Below are positions 26,216 to 38,500 of a stretch of 64,000 nucleotides of DNA, one piece after another (the first letter of the stretch is position 1; every line of letters begins with the position of its first letter). The notes beneath the pieces are model-generated. The model saw only the letters and a list, made by a program, of their open reading frames with translations, made no database searches and had not been told where the DNA came from. The DNA is from Setophaga petechia (Eukaryota > Chordata > Aves > Passeriformes > Parulidae), in contig JANCRA010000011.1 in assembly GCA_024362935.1 (NCBI GenBank), positions 7,929,501-7,993,500 of the forward strand. Reading direction: 5' to 3'. Made by a program: the position numbers and the translations under genes.

Positions 26216-27383
26216 CCACCCCTGGGCTGTCCCTCTCCCACTGCCCTGACACACGTGTGCCTGGAGGAGAGTAACTGGCACTTTATTCAGCGCTGGACAA
26301 TGCTTTTCCCACTCCACTCAAAGCCTTCCTGTTTTTCTGGTAATCTGGCACTGCAAATGCATTTTAATCATGGCACCTATTCAGATTAGTTTCCTTTTAC
26401 ACATTGATGAATTCCACCTGCTTGGATCTCCCACAAATCCAGGGAGAGAGACTACAGATGTTCAGTGAACACAGGACTCTGGACTGGGTCTTGGATTCCC
26501 TGCACTGTATAAACACAACACTTGCATTTCCACCTTTTATGAATGTTTATATGCTACACAGACTATAGTTAAGCCCACCTGTGCATGTGTTCAACCATCA
26601 TGTTAAACTCTTGGCAGTGCAGCTGTAGTAAATTGTATTTTTTTCTTATTTGGATTACAAGGAATTCACTTTGAACAGACAATGGATCTAAGCTTGAACT
26701 GCTCTTGTTTCCACTGATCCTCTTGTATAAAACTGCAAGGCAGATTCTGGCCCAGCAATACAAAATCCAGAGAGTTGTTTCAGCTCATCCTACTAAGGGT
26801 GAAGTCAGTAAGCATGTCCAGAAATAAATAGGTCCAGGAACTGTAAGCAGGTCCAGAAAAAAAAGCTGTGCTAAAACTGCAGCTCTCTGAGCTATAACTA
26901 GGGAGGGATTTCAGTGAACTGTAGCATATTTATGTAGTTCAAAGAAAGTCTAGACAACTTTTATACTGTCTTTAAAGCATCAGGATTACAGTAAACTGTC
27001 AAAAAGTTCCTTGGGAACTGAAATTCAGAGTATCCTGTTTTTATTGAGGGGGTATGTTCTGATCAGTGCATTAACATGTTATTTCTGCTGCCTTAAATTA
27101 GGTATGCAGATATGTGTTTCCATATACATTTTGTCTTTCCAGCCAGTTTGCCATCTATTTGTACCATATTTTCAAATACACATTACTTACTCTAGCATGA
27201 AAAGCCAGTGTTGAATCACACACATTTAGCAGTCTTTTTGGTTTGTATATGAGAATTTATCATCTTTAATTTAGTAAGTTTACAGAACATAGCCAACTGC
27301 TTTTCTTTGCTTCCAAATAAAGTATGGAAAGTACAGTCTGTGGCAAGGGAAGCAGAAGATGAAAAGGCCCATCTGGGTATCTC

Positions 27384-27400
27384 TTTTTTTTTTTTTTTTT
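27384..27400. repeat. Poly-T tract
   Basis: Seventeen consecutive T within intron 4. It is a simple homopolymer, likely length-variable. Confidence 0.85.
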
Positions 27401-28796
27401 GATGCAGCTGTTAAAAACTGAAACCCATTCTCTGTCAGAAAAATAAAATTCAATAGTTAATATGAAAAGAATTTTTCATATGCTATTTATATAAAGCATG
27501 TGGCTCTTTCAAAAACCAAATCCATTCCTGCTGTAGATAAAGACAACTGCAAGAGCACAATGAGAAGCTGACATACTAAGGATCTAGGGGCTTATACAAT
27601 TACATACAAAGTGCTTATTCTTTGACTTCTTAGAGGGGCAAAATCATGAAAAATATGCAAAGTGGTCTCCAGTTTTAGCATAAGCAGCTGAATTAGTGTG
27701 GGTGAGGTTACTGTCCCTGCACACGAGAACTGCCACACAAACCAGTGAGTGCTTCTGTCTCACATCAGCACGGGGGCAACAGGATTTAAAAAAAAAAGTT
27801 GTGTTGCAGGACATCACAGACTAACTGAAGGCTTGTGTTTTACTGAGATAAATCAAGGCATCATCTGTAAAAATGTGATGTTTTATAATTTTTATCATAA
27901 TGAAAGCTTGCATATATCCAAGAGCTGATGTGATTCAGGTTTTAGATTAACTAAAAAAATGTTTTAAAAAATATATGTATTGATTTTGGAGAAGAAAGCA
28001 TATGATCAATTAAGTCATGGATTTATGGTATGCTTCAATGACACTTGTAAGCTTCTATCTGCAGTTGATATTTCCAAGAAAGGGGTTCAAAAGAGAAATC
28101 GTGAATTAAGGAAGAGTACATTTCACATACATGGCAAGTTTTCACTTTGCAAGTAAATCATAATAAGCTAATCACAACCAGTTGGACATCTAAGGTAAAT
28201 ACAGCAGCACATACTTCATTATTCACAGCAATTTTAGAAGAGAAGGAAAGCTTTTCAACAAAAGCAAGAGAAATAATACTTTGTCAGATATTTAATCCAC
28301 TTCTACAATTATAACAAACTTTCAATTGCATCATGTGTCTTGATGTTTAAAACAAAATGCACTGATCATCTTCAGAAAGAAAAATCTGCTGTATAAAGGT
28401 ATAGAGTCCTTGCAAAGAATAGGGACAATTAAAGATAGATATAAGACTTTCCTGCTGAGACAGGGACACAGCATGTGTCAACATTTACTGCTCTCACTAA
28501 GTCACTAAAAAGTGCTGGTTTTCATCTCAGAAAGTAATTTGCACAGTGGAGTTTGCAGATAAAAGATTAACTCTTGAAAGGAGATAAGCACCTGCTTCTG
28601 TGCTAAGCCAGCAGAACACATGTCTACCTTGAACCCCCCAAGTCTGATCTAGTGAAATTACCACAATAAAATTTTATAAAGTTGAAAGGTATTTTAAAAG
28701 AGGGTGGAGGCCAAAGATGCTGATACCATGTCTAAGACATGTTACCACGTATTTCTTACCATCAAAAAATCCTAGCAATGACAAAATCAAATAATC

Positions 28797-29885
28797 ATTT
28801 AGGTTGGAAAAGACCTCTAAGATCATGAAGTTCAACCATTCACCTGACACTGGCAAGTTCACCACTAATCCAGGTCTTTAAGTGTCACATCTACACATAT
28901 TTTAGATTCCTGTAGGGATGGTGACTTCATCACTTTCCTGGGCCGTTCCAGTTCAAGACAACCCTTTCAGAGATGAAATTTCTCCTAAAACCCAACCTAA
29001 ACTTGCCCTGGTGCAACCTGGTCTTTTTCTCTTGCCCTCTCACTCGTTTTCTGGCAGAAGAGACCGACCCCCACCTGGCTGCAGCCTCCCTTCAGGAAGT
29101 TGTAGGGAGTGACAAGGTCACCCCCGGGCCTCCTTTTCTCCAGGCTAAACACCCCCAGCTCCCTCAGCTGCTCCTCACCTGAGTTGTGCTCCAGACCCTT
29201 CCCCAGCTCTGTTGCTCTTCTCTGGACACATTCCAGCCCCTCAATGTCCTTCTTCAAGTGAGGAGCCCAGAACTGGGCACAGGATTCCAGATGTGGCCTC
29301 ACCAGTGCTGAGTACAGGGGGACAATCCCTGTCCTGCTCCTGCTGGCCACACTGTATCTGATCCAGGCCAGGATGCCATTGACCTTCTTGGCCATCTGGG
29401 CTCAGCTTCTTTTCCAAAGGGCACCTTTTCAGTAACTCATCTCCAAGCCTGCAGTGCTGGATGGGGTTCCTTGCATGGGGTTGTTGTGACCCAAGAGCAG
29501 GACCCAGCCATTGGCCTTGTTGAACCTCACACCATTGGCCTTGGGCCATCACTCCAGACTGTCCAGATCCCTCTGTAGAGCCCTCCTACCTTCCAGAAGA
29601 TCAATCCTCCCAATCAGCTTGGTGTCATCCATAAAGTCACTTTTGCTGCCCTTGATCCCTTGATAAAGATCTCCTTAAAAAAGATAATTAAGAGGGCTGG
29701 CCCCAATAATGAGTCCTGGCCCCAATACTGAGCTCTGGGGAATACTCCAGGCCTGGTAATCCAGCCAATTTTTTGCCCTGTGAAGAGTGCTCCTATCCAC
29801 ACCATGGGAATACTGTTCTGCAGAACATCACAGGAAACCGTATCAAAGGCTTTACTGAAGTCCTGGTAGACCATGGGTTCCAAAG
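28797..29885 (-). mobile_element. CR1 LINE fragment, minus strand, about 1.1 kb with RT remnants
   Basis: This is the longest CR1 copy here. Read on the minus strand it starts in the reverse transcriptase domain (VYQDFSKAFDTVSCDVL near 29840-29870). The catalytic F-x-D-D box is visible as FMDDTKLIG around 29612-29640, but in a different frame from the preceding segment, so the coding region is frameshifted. It continues through the C-terminal ORF2 block ([37 protein letters not shown], about 29230-29380) to the 3' UTR, ending where the plus strand reads AGGTTGGAAAAGACCTC near 28800. The terminal 8-bp repeat is decayed. CR1 encodes an endonuclease-reverse transcriptase; this copy is 5'-truncated and dead. 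It has the same orientation as DEPTOR, within intron 4. Confidence 0.95.
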
Positions 29886-31259
29886 AAGACAGCTGCTAGG
29901 CTGTCATCTCTAAAAGAGACTCTTAGACCCCTCAATCATTCAGGAGAGCAAAGCCTCACCAGACCTATTCTGCTGCTGATCTGAGTTGGGGAATCCACAT
30001 CCCAACCCCCCGGAACAGAGTGGACAGCCACTGCAAAATGCTTCTTGCTGAACCATGCTGTGGTCACTGCTCAGGGAAGATGCTGGGGGCACGTCAGGGA
30101 AAAAATCACACCAAGCACATGGACTTGAAGGTCAGCAGCAGCTTGGGAAACCACAGCTACAAAAGAGACAGAATGTGATGTGGCATGAGAAGATGAGTTC
30201 GGCTGCCCAGGCTACCATTTCTCACAGGCTCAAATGGCAGCACATACAGTACCATCCATGGTACCAGGCAGTCTCTGTGTGTTTACATCCCACAATATAT
30301 TGAAAAGTATTAATAAAGGAGCTATGGTTTGGTTGCTGCCATGGAAGAAATGCAAATATTTATCTTGCAAGTTGTAGGTGTTATCCTAAGACAACACTGG
30401 TTTCTCTTAACAGTATTAACCAGATTAAAATTTAACTTATTTAGCACTGGAGATTCCAGACTCTAAAAGTTTCTGCAAGGCAGGCAGATGTTTATCCATC
30501 CTTCAAGCCTTCATACCCAATGAGTCCTTGGAGGAGGACAGGAAGACTCTGCCTGTCATGTCAGCAGTGCTCTGCTGTTGTGGCTGCAGGTGCAGGGTAA
30601 GTTCTTCAGAAAGGGATATAAGCAAGTATGAGCCAAAAATGACTCCATAAAGAGCCCTGTGAATACCCTCTTTTGTCCTTGGACATCTCAGTATCTCTGT
30701 TTTTCAGAATGAGAAAGGGCTGTGACTATGTGTGGGTGCTCACACTGTCCTCCGCCTGCCCCCAGACCATCCTTGCTTTGGCCTGATCTACCTGGCAGCT
30801 GGCAGAGAAATTCTCCTGATGCATGTGAATTTTGACCACAGTAGCTAATCTGTCCCACCATGCTCATATGGAGAAGAACTAAGAAAGATCCAGTCTCCTG
30901 GACGAAAATTTTATCTATTACCATTACCAAGCTCTACATACCTCGCCAGATGGGCTTTTCTACAGCTGAGAAATGTGTTCTGCACACCTTTTGTCCCAGC
31001 CTTTATGTGCATCACTAAACTTACAACTCTTCCCACAGTCTTTATTTCTATATCCTGGAGGAAGGCCATCAGCGCTCACAAATGCCAGGTAACTACTGGC
31101 AACTACAATCCCAACATTAGCCTTCAAGAAATGCAAAATGCACAATTCCCTGCTACTTATGGGGGCTTTATTCCATATTACATGGGATACCAACACACAG
31201 CAAAGGAAATCTGGGTCCTATTTGTGAAAATGGTGGTAATGGTGTTTTGTGGGTTATGA

Positions 31260-31406
31260 TTTCACAGATTCACAGAATATTCTGAGTTGGAGGGGACCCA
31301 CAAGAATCATTGAGTCCAACTCTTAAGTGAATGGCCCTTATGGGGATCAAACCCACAACTTTGCATTATTAGCACCATGCTTCAACCAATGGAGCAAATC
31401 TCAGAG
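31260..31406 (-). mobile_element. tRNA-Ile-derived SINE with CR1-like tail (TguSINE1-type)
   Basis: On the minus strand, about 31406-31333 reads as a decayed tRNA-Ile. It has a box A-like GCTCCATTGGTTGAAGCATG, the anticodon-loop stretch GTGCTAATAATGCAAAG (anticodon AAT), and box B GGTTTGATCCCCAT, ending in GGGCC. It then runs into a CR1-type tail (31260-31320; the plus strand reads CACAGAATATTCTGAGTTGG). A tRNA-Ile head with a CR1-related tail is the build of the TguSINE1 family known from zebra finch. Such SINEs use RNA polymerase III promoters and borrow the CR1 machinery by tail mimicry. Box B differs from GGTTCGATCCC at one base. The copy is a retroposon in intron 4, not a working tRNA gene. 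Confidence 0.85.
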
Positions 31407-33021
31407 ATTGGCATGGGCCAGTGAGATTTTGGCAGGAAGCAATTCAGCACGTAAATACATTTCATCATTTTCATGCATGGCAGGGGAAATATGTATAGTT
31501 ACATATGTCCAAAGAGATCAGGAAGATTATTTTAAAGCTAAGAATTTGATGCTTTTGCAGCATTTATAGAATTCCTCTTAAACCACTGTTTTCCTTTTAA
31601 AATCAGTGTTTGTTTCCTGTGTGAAACCTGGTTGGTGTCTGACCAATTAAAGTAAAGAAAAATGTGTCAGGAAGCCATTTTAAATACAGTGCCTCAGCTG
31701 CAGAATACAGCTTCTCTGAGTAATTGAAATGAAAATCAGTATTAGAAAAAAGGCATTGCATAATTCAGCCGTGGCTGGAAAATTACTGCTGAGATTGTCA
31801 AGTTGATGCACTATTTCTATTACTTTAGGTGGGGTAAGAAATACTTCATAAGAATAATACAGCAAGTTTTATTTTATTCCATATTGTGAATATCAAACAA
31901 TACTGCTAGAAAAATATTGCCTTTAGGACAGGAAATATTTTATTTTCCACTGCTGTTCAGTCAAGAGTCTTTCTGCTGGTTCTGCCAACAAGGATGCCAA
32001 TTAGTGTCCAGTAACATTTTGGTATTGCTGATGAAAGACAAAACAAAGGAAGCACAGTATGGTGAAATAATTTATGGTACTAAGCCACAGAGAAATAACT
32101 TTCTTCTTTTTTTTTTTTAATTGGATCTAGAACTCTTTAAGATAGGGTGTGGGGAGAGAATACCTTTCCTGTTGTTTTACAGTTTATATTCCTAATTCTG
32201 TACCAGAAGTTCTCATTTTGAGCTCCCTTCTCAGAGGAAGCATTACAAGAACCTTCAATGTGCACAGATCATATCCAGTTGCCAAGATGAACCCCAAACC
32301 AGCTCCATGTTAATTCTGCCAGTACTTTCATAAATATTCCTAACACTATCTAGACAAATGGCTGCAGTGAAATGAATGAAATCTCCTTCCACAAAGGAGA
32401 AAGTGTGCACAAAGGAGGTTCACTCATAGAAGACAAATCTCAAGGACACCATTCAGTTTTACTTTACTCCCAACATCCCCATCAAGTCCTTGTGAAATCC
32501 CCACTCAGTTATGTTTGTTTTATTAAAAACTGGGTGAGGAAGATGACAGTACCTTGCAGCAATGACCTGGTGACAAGTGAGAAGACCACTTCCTCAGCAA
32601 TCAGCTAATTCCCACAACCCCGTCTTTACTTCATGAGTTTCAAATCTCTTTCGAAGGTGGAGCTTTGCACATGCTCTTGCCTACAAGAAAATGGTGAGCA
32701 GGGGATAAACCTGCAGAATGGCCAGGGCTATCCCTAGAGGAGCAGGGCCAGTGTCACTCAGGAATGACCCCTGAAACCTGGCTTGAGAGGGGCAAAATTA
32801 TTTCCCTGCAAATGTGCCCTGCTGAGCATTTGCCTTAGTTAATGAAACAATGGTTGATCTGCAAGAAAAGCCACATCCTGCCTTTCTTAGCTCTGCAAAG
32901 ATCTCAGTATCTAAGAAAACCACCTTTGCAGCAAATGTTAAGTCCTGACTTTATTTTCTCTGCAAAAAACATCTTTATCAGCATAAATCTCACTTATATT
33001 TTTTTTAACTCTTTTTCTAAG

Positions 33022-33046
33022 TGTCCTGGTTTGGGACCCCAGGACA
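33022..33046. repeat. Small perfect inverted repeat
   Basis: TGTCCTGG at 33022-33029 and CCAGGACA at 33039-33046 can pair as an 8-bp stem with a 9-base loop. No wider element is evident around it, and it may be chance. Confidence 0.5.
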
Positions 33047-34916
33047 GTAAGGAAAATTTACCACATATCTAATACACAGAAAATGTTCAGGTAAAAATAG
33101 GAATGAAATCATGGCTGCTGTAAAGAGGAGGGTTAGCATACCTTTCCCGTCCATCAAGCTCTGAGCAGTTGGCACTCCATAAATCATAGGAAGCACAGGA
33201 GTAATTATAGAACTGGAAGTTGATCACTGTAAACATTCAGAAGTAGCTTCTAATAATTGCAAGTTAACGTGAACATGATTAGAACCATGACAGAACTGTG
33301 CAGGCCACTTACATGCCCATTTTGCTCTATTCATTAAAACCAGGTTTTCTCGTGAAGTAACAAGCAACATAGTCAATCCAGCACCTTTGTACTAACAGCC
33401 TGCTGGTATCATCTGTTTGCTCTCTGTCAGAATTAGGTTTAATGCAACAACACTTGGACCACCAGGATATGATTATATTCCCATTGTGCACTAAGTAATG
33501 TAGGTAACAACTTCTGCCATTCTGTTGTCATCTCCTGGCACCCCTTCATTGCTCCAGAGGTACTGCCACTTCTATGGTGGGAAATGCCTGGTCACAGAAA
33601 GGCAACATGCATTGAGAACAGATAATGACAACATGTAAAATGGGGTCAGGGGTGTTAATTTCTTCACCCTTGCAGCAGTAGAGAGAGAAAATTCTGTCTC
33701 TTCCACCCTTAATAGAAGGAGCTTCTTGGTGAAGGTGTATTTGCCAGACACATTAATACTGGACCATGAAGAAATATTTGTTTCCTGCCTCAAAGAAGTT
33801 ATACCACCATGACAAATACAATAACACTTCAACCAAAAGTGACATCCTCCTTCCTGCCCAAACATACTAGAACAACTCTGCTACATGCCCAAGGGGAAGA
33901 GCTGGTTTTCTAGCATCAGATATGCTCTGTTCTGCCTACAAGTAGGGAGATACACAGACCCTGAAATTTTTATCCTGCATACAGAAATTAGCTTATTTAT
34001 GGTTCTAATCCCTACTTGATCCTTACAAATCTATTTACCTCAATTATATACATTGCAGATGGCAAGTTCTACAGGTTAGTTACTACAAGTGTAGGAGTGT
34101 CAGAACCCAGGTCATGCCTCTGGCTGTCCTGGATGGCTCGAGCCCCTGCTGAGGGGACTCAGAGACCTTGGCACAGAGCCCAGGACACTTGTGACTTTGA
34201 TTTTGACCCATGGAGCAAATTACCACCTTTATATGAAGAATTACAAGTCAAGAGAGTTTAAGCAGAATAAGTTAGTTTGTCAAGGGGTGAAAAATAGATT
34301 TTTGTGGTTTTAGAATGGGGGCTCAGGGTCCCAAGATGGGAGGAACTTGGGCATGTCCTGTCCTTCTTTTTTCTTCTCCCTAGCCTCCATGTTCTGGGCG
34401 ATGTTGGCACTTTTGGATTGGTTTAAGGTAGAAACTCGCTGTCCAACATAGGTGATAGGTATTGGGAAGTTATGGTAAATAATGTACACACAGTTTTCAG
34501 CATAAAAGTATAACACCACCCCAAGGGTGGGCAGTGTGCCTCATCCCAACCAGCTAGACAGATCTGTGGTGGGTCAGAGAAAGAATATTATAGATTAGAA
34601 ATAATAAACAACCTTGAAGACAAGAACAGAAAAATCTTGACTCCTTATTTGACTGCCAGGCTGGGAAACAGAGGCTTGTACGTATCTCAGGATCACTCTG
34701 ACCAGCAGAGATTCTGAGATAGGAGTACTGATATTCATCCACAACCTTAAGTTGTCTTTACACAGTTTCAAACTCCTGCCATATTATGCATTTGAGGAAG
34801 CATTTTCAGAATACAACGCTCTTTTGAGAAAGCCATACTTCTACTAAATAAAGTTACTTAGACTCCTATCTGAAATGATTTAGAACCTAAACATATCGTG
34901 ATCAGAAAGACAAGGG

Positions 34917-34922
34917 CCCCTC
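34917..34922. repeat. 5' target-site duplication of the solo LTR
   Basis: CCCCTC directly precedes the TGTCACTG start of the LTR and is repeated exactly at 35319-35324 after its CA end. Confidence 0.85.
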
Positions 34923-35318
34923 TGTCACTGTCATATTTTATTAAAAATCCCTTCGCCAGGATTTTTCACCTGAGAAGCTGAGAAACCTCAGAAAAGAAAT
35001 GTAAACAATAATTATCTGATTGCTTGGAATGTGGTTTGGAGGCTGCTTACCAACAGGTGCATCTTTGATTGGTTTAATGTGAATTGTTTTAACCTAATGA
35101 GCAATCCCAGTCCTGCTGTGTCGGGACTCTGGTCAGTCACGAATTTTTATTATTCATTCTTTGCTAGACATCTTCTGATGTCCTTTCTCTTTCTTTAGTA
35201 TAGTTTTAATATATCATTTTCATTTAATATAATACAATATCATAAAATAATAAATCAGCCTTCTAAGAACTTGGAGTCAATTCTCATCTCTCACTTCGTC
35301 CTGGGGACCCTCACACCA
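34923..35318 (+). mobile_element. Solo LTR of an endogenous retrovirus (396 bp)
   Basis: The element starts TGTCACTGTCATATTTTAT, ends CTCACACCA, has the canonical TG...CA termini and is flanked by identical 6-bp duplications CCCCTC. Six-base duplications are typical of class II (ERVK/betaretrovirus-like) insertions. An AATAAA at 35249-35254 followed by a downstream R/U5-like segment (TTCTCATCTCTCACTTCGTC) sets the plus orientation, and a TAATATAT stretch lies near 35210. No internal gag/pol/env sequence or second LTR is present, so it is a solo LTR left by recombination. From memory it resembles an LTR family common in songbird genomes. It is antisense to DEPTOR and ends 64 bases from exon 4's donor junction. 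Confidence 0.9.
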
Positions 35319-35324
35319 CCCCTC
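35319..35324. repeat. 3' target-site duplication of the solo LTR
   Basis: An exact second copy of CCCCTC immediately after the LTR end, pairing with 34917-34922. Confidence 0.85.
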
Positions 35325-35382
35325 CGTGTGATCTGAGCTGAAGGCAGTGCCGCAGTTTCCCTGCTTGGCAGGGGTTTCTCAC

Positions 35383-35561
35383 CGTGCTGGATGATGCCGT
35401 GCTCCAGCAGCCGGCGGCCGAGCTGCTCCGCCTCGCTGCGCGTCGCCGCCTCGCCCTCCTGCACGAGCCACTCCACGAACTCCGACGCCACAAAGCTCCG
35501 CTCGTACTTCACTCCCTCCTCTTCCCTGGCTTGCAGAAGGCTGTTTTCAGAACTCATCAGC
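35383..35561 (-). CDS. DEPTOR: DEPTOR exon 4: DEP domain 2, main part
   Basis: This 179-base exon encodes residues 143-201 plus split codons at both ends. It runs from LMSSENSLLQAREEEGVKYE through SEFVEWLVQEGEAATRSEAE to LLEHGIIQH. The acceptor is CACCAG (35562-35564) and the donor is GTGAGA (35377-35382). It encodes the front and core helices of DEP domain 2, and its length and phases are identical to exon 2, as expected if the two DEP domains arose by duplication. Base composition is striking: the middle (about 35395-35500) is very GC- and CpG-rich while flanking introns are AT-rich, and several Ala/Arg/Gly codons end in G or C. A solo LTR ends 64 bases beyond its 5' splice site. Met144 is an internal residue, not a start. 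Confidence 0.96.
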
Positions 35562-38500
35562 CTGGTGTGGTGAGGGGGGGAAATTGGTTCTTCAGAAAAG
35601 CAGTTCCAGATCTATTCTGGCAAATCTCATTTATATCAAGCAAATGCATATGAAGCTTTCACTGACTTACCAAATCTTTCCTCAAGCTATCAATTCACTT
35701 AGGAAGTGAATGAAAACTGCTTAGTAAAGAAATTTAGGCTTTATATCCCTGTGTGAAGTTAATGCTTTCTTGTTTTTTCCCCTAAAAGAAAATTAGACTT
35801 TTTGGGTTTTGCATTTCCCTATTTTGTGTTTAACATTCTCTAAATGTTACTGCATAATCAGCTTTGAAAAAAAAAAAATTAGCCTAAAAGCACCAGAATG
35901 TAACTAATGTGTTCAAAGCTTCTTAATTAATATTTACAGTAAGCAGGACTATGCCCCAAAGTCGTTTAGATGACTTTGAAAATTCTCTCCATAAGCTCTA
36001 AAACAGCTGCAGAAAAATTCAAGAGAAGGAAAAAAGGTAGTTCTGTGGATTGGAGGAGGATAAATATTGTGTATCCAACATTTGATGATGCAGCTGCAGT
36101 CAGCGAGTTGCACATGAACCTGAACACATTTCAACATCTGAGGTTCACAGTTCTCTGTGCCTCAGCAGGCTCTGTGTAACACCAGTCAGAGGAACATCAT
36201 GAGATGTCCCAAAATCTCCTAGCAACTGGCATGTAAGTAGTTGAAGGATACTAATAAAACTCTTCTCTATTCAAGATACCTATGCAAATGACACAGTCTT
36301 TAAAAAAAAAAAAAAGCCTCAATATTTTGTTAATGCAAAAGGCAGTTTTAAAGAAGAAATGAGAATAATTTCTTTGTAATACAGAATTCCACTTTTTGGG
36401 GAGAGCCTGAGCACCACAGCATCCTTATTAACCTAATATTTTTCATAACTATTTTATTTATTGTAGGCTAATAATAGGACAAGTGGTAAGACTTTCAGCG
36501 TAACAGTTCAAGAATTGTTTTTTCCATGTAAGAGTAACAGGTCCCCTCCCTTCAACAACTATTTTGAAATAAGGGCACATCTGAACTACAACAGTCATAT
36601 TCTGGAAGTGCTGAATCTTTGCCCTTCCGATGAAGGAATTGAAATTCAAGTAAATCCATACATGAGCCATCTGCTTCTTAAACTGACAGCATATCCAGAG
36701 ATTATAGAATATAACTTCATCTCCTTTGGAAAACATCAGAAAAATCTGTGCCATAGGAACACGGAGAGAAGTTTCATTTGAAATTGCAGTGAAGAGATTT
36801 GACATGGTCCAACCTCTGTTACTTCAGCTAAAAGACTCTTCTCTTGACTTTAATGAGCACCTGAGGCCTGAACCTACAGGATCTGACACCAGGTAGCAGA
36901 TCACCAAACCAGGCCAAGGCTGCTCAGCCACAGCTGTGTGTCAGTGGTAGCACAAGGAGCTGCTCGTTTGGATGGTGTGTCATTGCCAGCACCTCTGAGC
37001 TGAGTAAGAACTGAGAAGGCCACATTAGCTGAAGACAACGTATTGACTCCAGAATTCTTGCAGACTTCATTATGTTTTAATATTTTAATTTACAAGCATT
37101 TTGTCCCACACCATTTTGTCCTACACTCACCATATCTAATACAGACCTACGATGCTCCAAGGGACTATCTTTAAATGTGCCTCATTCACCAGGCTTTTCC
37201 CCACCCAGAAAAAAAATGCAAACCCAAAGCTTGTGTCTTTTTGTACCATCTGCTGCATGGCTACCCAGAGCTGGCTACCCAGAAGTGGTTACCCAGGCTC
37301 TGCAGGCACCCAATAAAAAATCCTTAGGATTACATTAATTGTTCTTTGATGAGTCTATAATTAGTTGGCCGCCTCATTGAAATCACAGATAGAAAGGTCC
37401 TTGAAAAGGCAGTGCTAATGGTTAGATTTTTACAGAGACACAAAAGAAATCTGGAAAAATATCAAGTGGAAAAACACTCAGTTTGACATTTCACACCCTT
37501 CTGCATAAGCCCAGAATAGCACTGCAAAGGATTTGGACTTGTGAACAAACAGACACGACAAATTGCCAGTTTAAGAAGCCCAGACACAGCAATCCATGGA
37601 CTTACGTCACTCTCTGAAGTAAATCACTGTAACTCCATGGCTGTCAACAAAACTGTACCAATTTACATCAATCAAAAGCCTGGCCTTTCATTAGGCAGAA
37701 CTGGAAACTTGCTTTTACTCTTCCATTTTCTCCTTGTTCCAAAAAAACATGAGGCTGTTAATGTCAAAATGTATTATTTGCTAAAACTGGTGTTGTCCCG
37801 CATTAAAGGAATGTATTTATCCAAACACCAATATTCAAACTGCTTTCCAAAAGAAATCTTTAACCTTGTTTTTAGCAAAATAACTACACCAGAGGATAAA
37901 AGCAACTAAATCACTGATGAGTTAAACTGAAAGTGATTCCAAGAATGCAGTCTCAAAATTATCTGAAAGATTTCCTGAAATTAAAACCATAAATCTGCGC
38001 TTCTTTCACTGTGAAATCTGGTTCAAAAATCTCAGTTGATGTCAGCATCATGAAATGACTTATAGCTCCTGTACATGACTGCACCAGAAACAACAATCTT
38101 GTGTGTCTGACCAAACCCTACTGAGAATTGCAAACATCATAAAAATAAGATGCCTGCAATAACTTGATTTTTTTTTTTTTAGAGCTACAAAAGGTCTGTG
38201 CTGGATTTATAAAAGATTTGCAGGGAGAGTTTTGTTGAACAGGAAACATGTTTATCTCATTCAACTTTTCTGGGCAGTCCTGTAGAGCTTGAAAGCTGAC
38301 ACCAACCTTAGATCTTATAAACTACTGAACAATTTCAGACAAGACTGTAGGAAATCCAGCAGTTTTCATCTCTAGTTATAAACCTGAACCTCAAAGCTTA
38401 TTCACAGACAGGATTAGCAAAGTTTGCAACGATGTGCAGGGAATCTGAACTGGTTCGTGATTTACGGTGCAAATAAAGGGAGAATACAATCAGAGACTGA

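Larger units (their letters stand above)
19609..35382 (-). other. DEPTOR intron 4
   Basis: This 15.8-kb intron separates the two halves of DEP domain 2. It has collected the densest set of elements in the window: a GC-rich minisatellite, a 1.1-kb CR1, a tRNA-derived SINE and a solo LTR. Outside these (19609-25849, 26216-28796, 29886-31259, 31407-34916) I see AT-rich unique sequence with homopolymer runs such as a T-tract at 27384-27400 and another at 22573-22586, and no gene. Confidence 0.88.

Noticed and set aside
25681..26274. A 197-codon open frame and overlapping 122- and 127-codon frames rich in proline
   Set aside because: They arise from the 34-bp minisatellite, which stays open in several frames because the unit has few stop triplets. 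There is no splice context or family match.
28997..29395. A 132-codon minus-strand open frame, and similar ones at 55605-55859 and 55869-56342
   Set aside because: All are CR1 ORF2 remnants in truncated, frameshifted retroposons.
31333..31406. A functional tRNA-Ile gene
   Set aside because: The acceptor and arm pairing are decayed by many substitutions, and the sequence is fused to a CR1 tail, so it is a SINE.
33022..33046. The 8-bp inverted repeat as the end of a DNA transposon or LTR
   Set aside because: The TGTCCTGGTTTGGGA start vaguely recalls avian LTR ends, but no matching partner end, internal sequence or target-site duplication was found.
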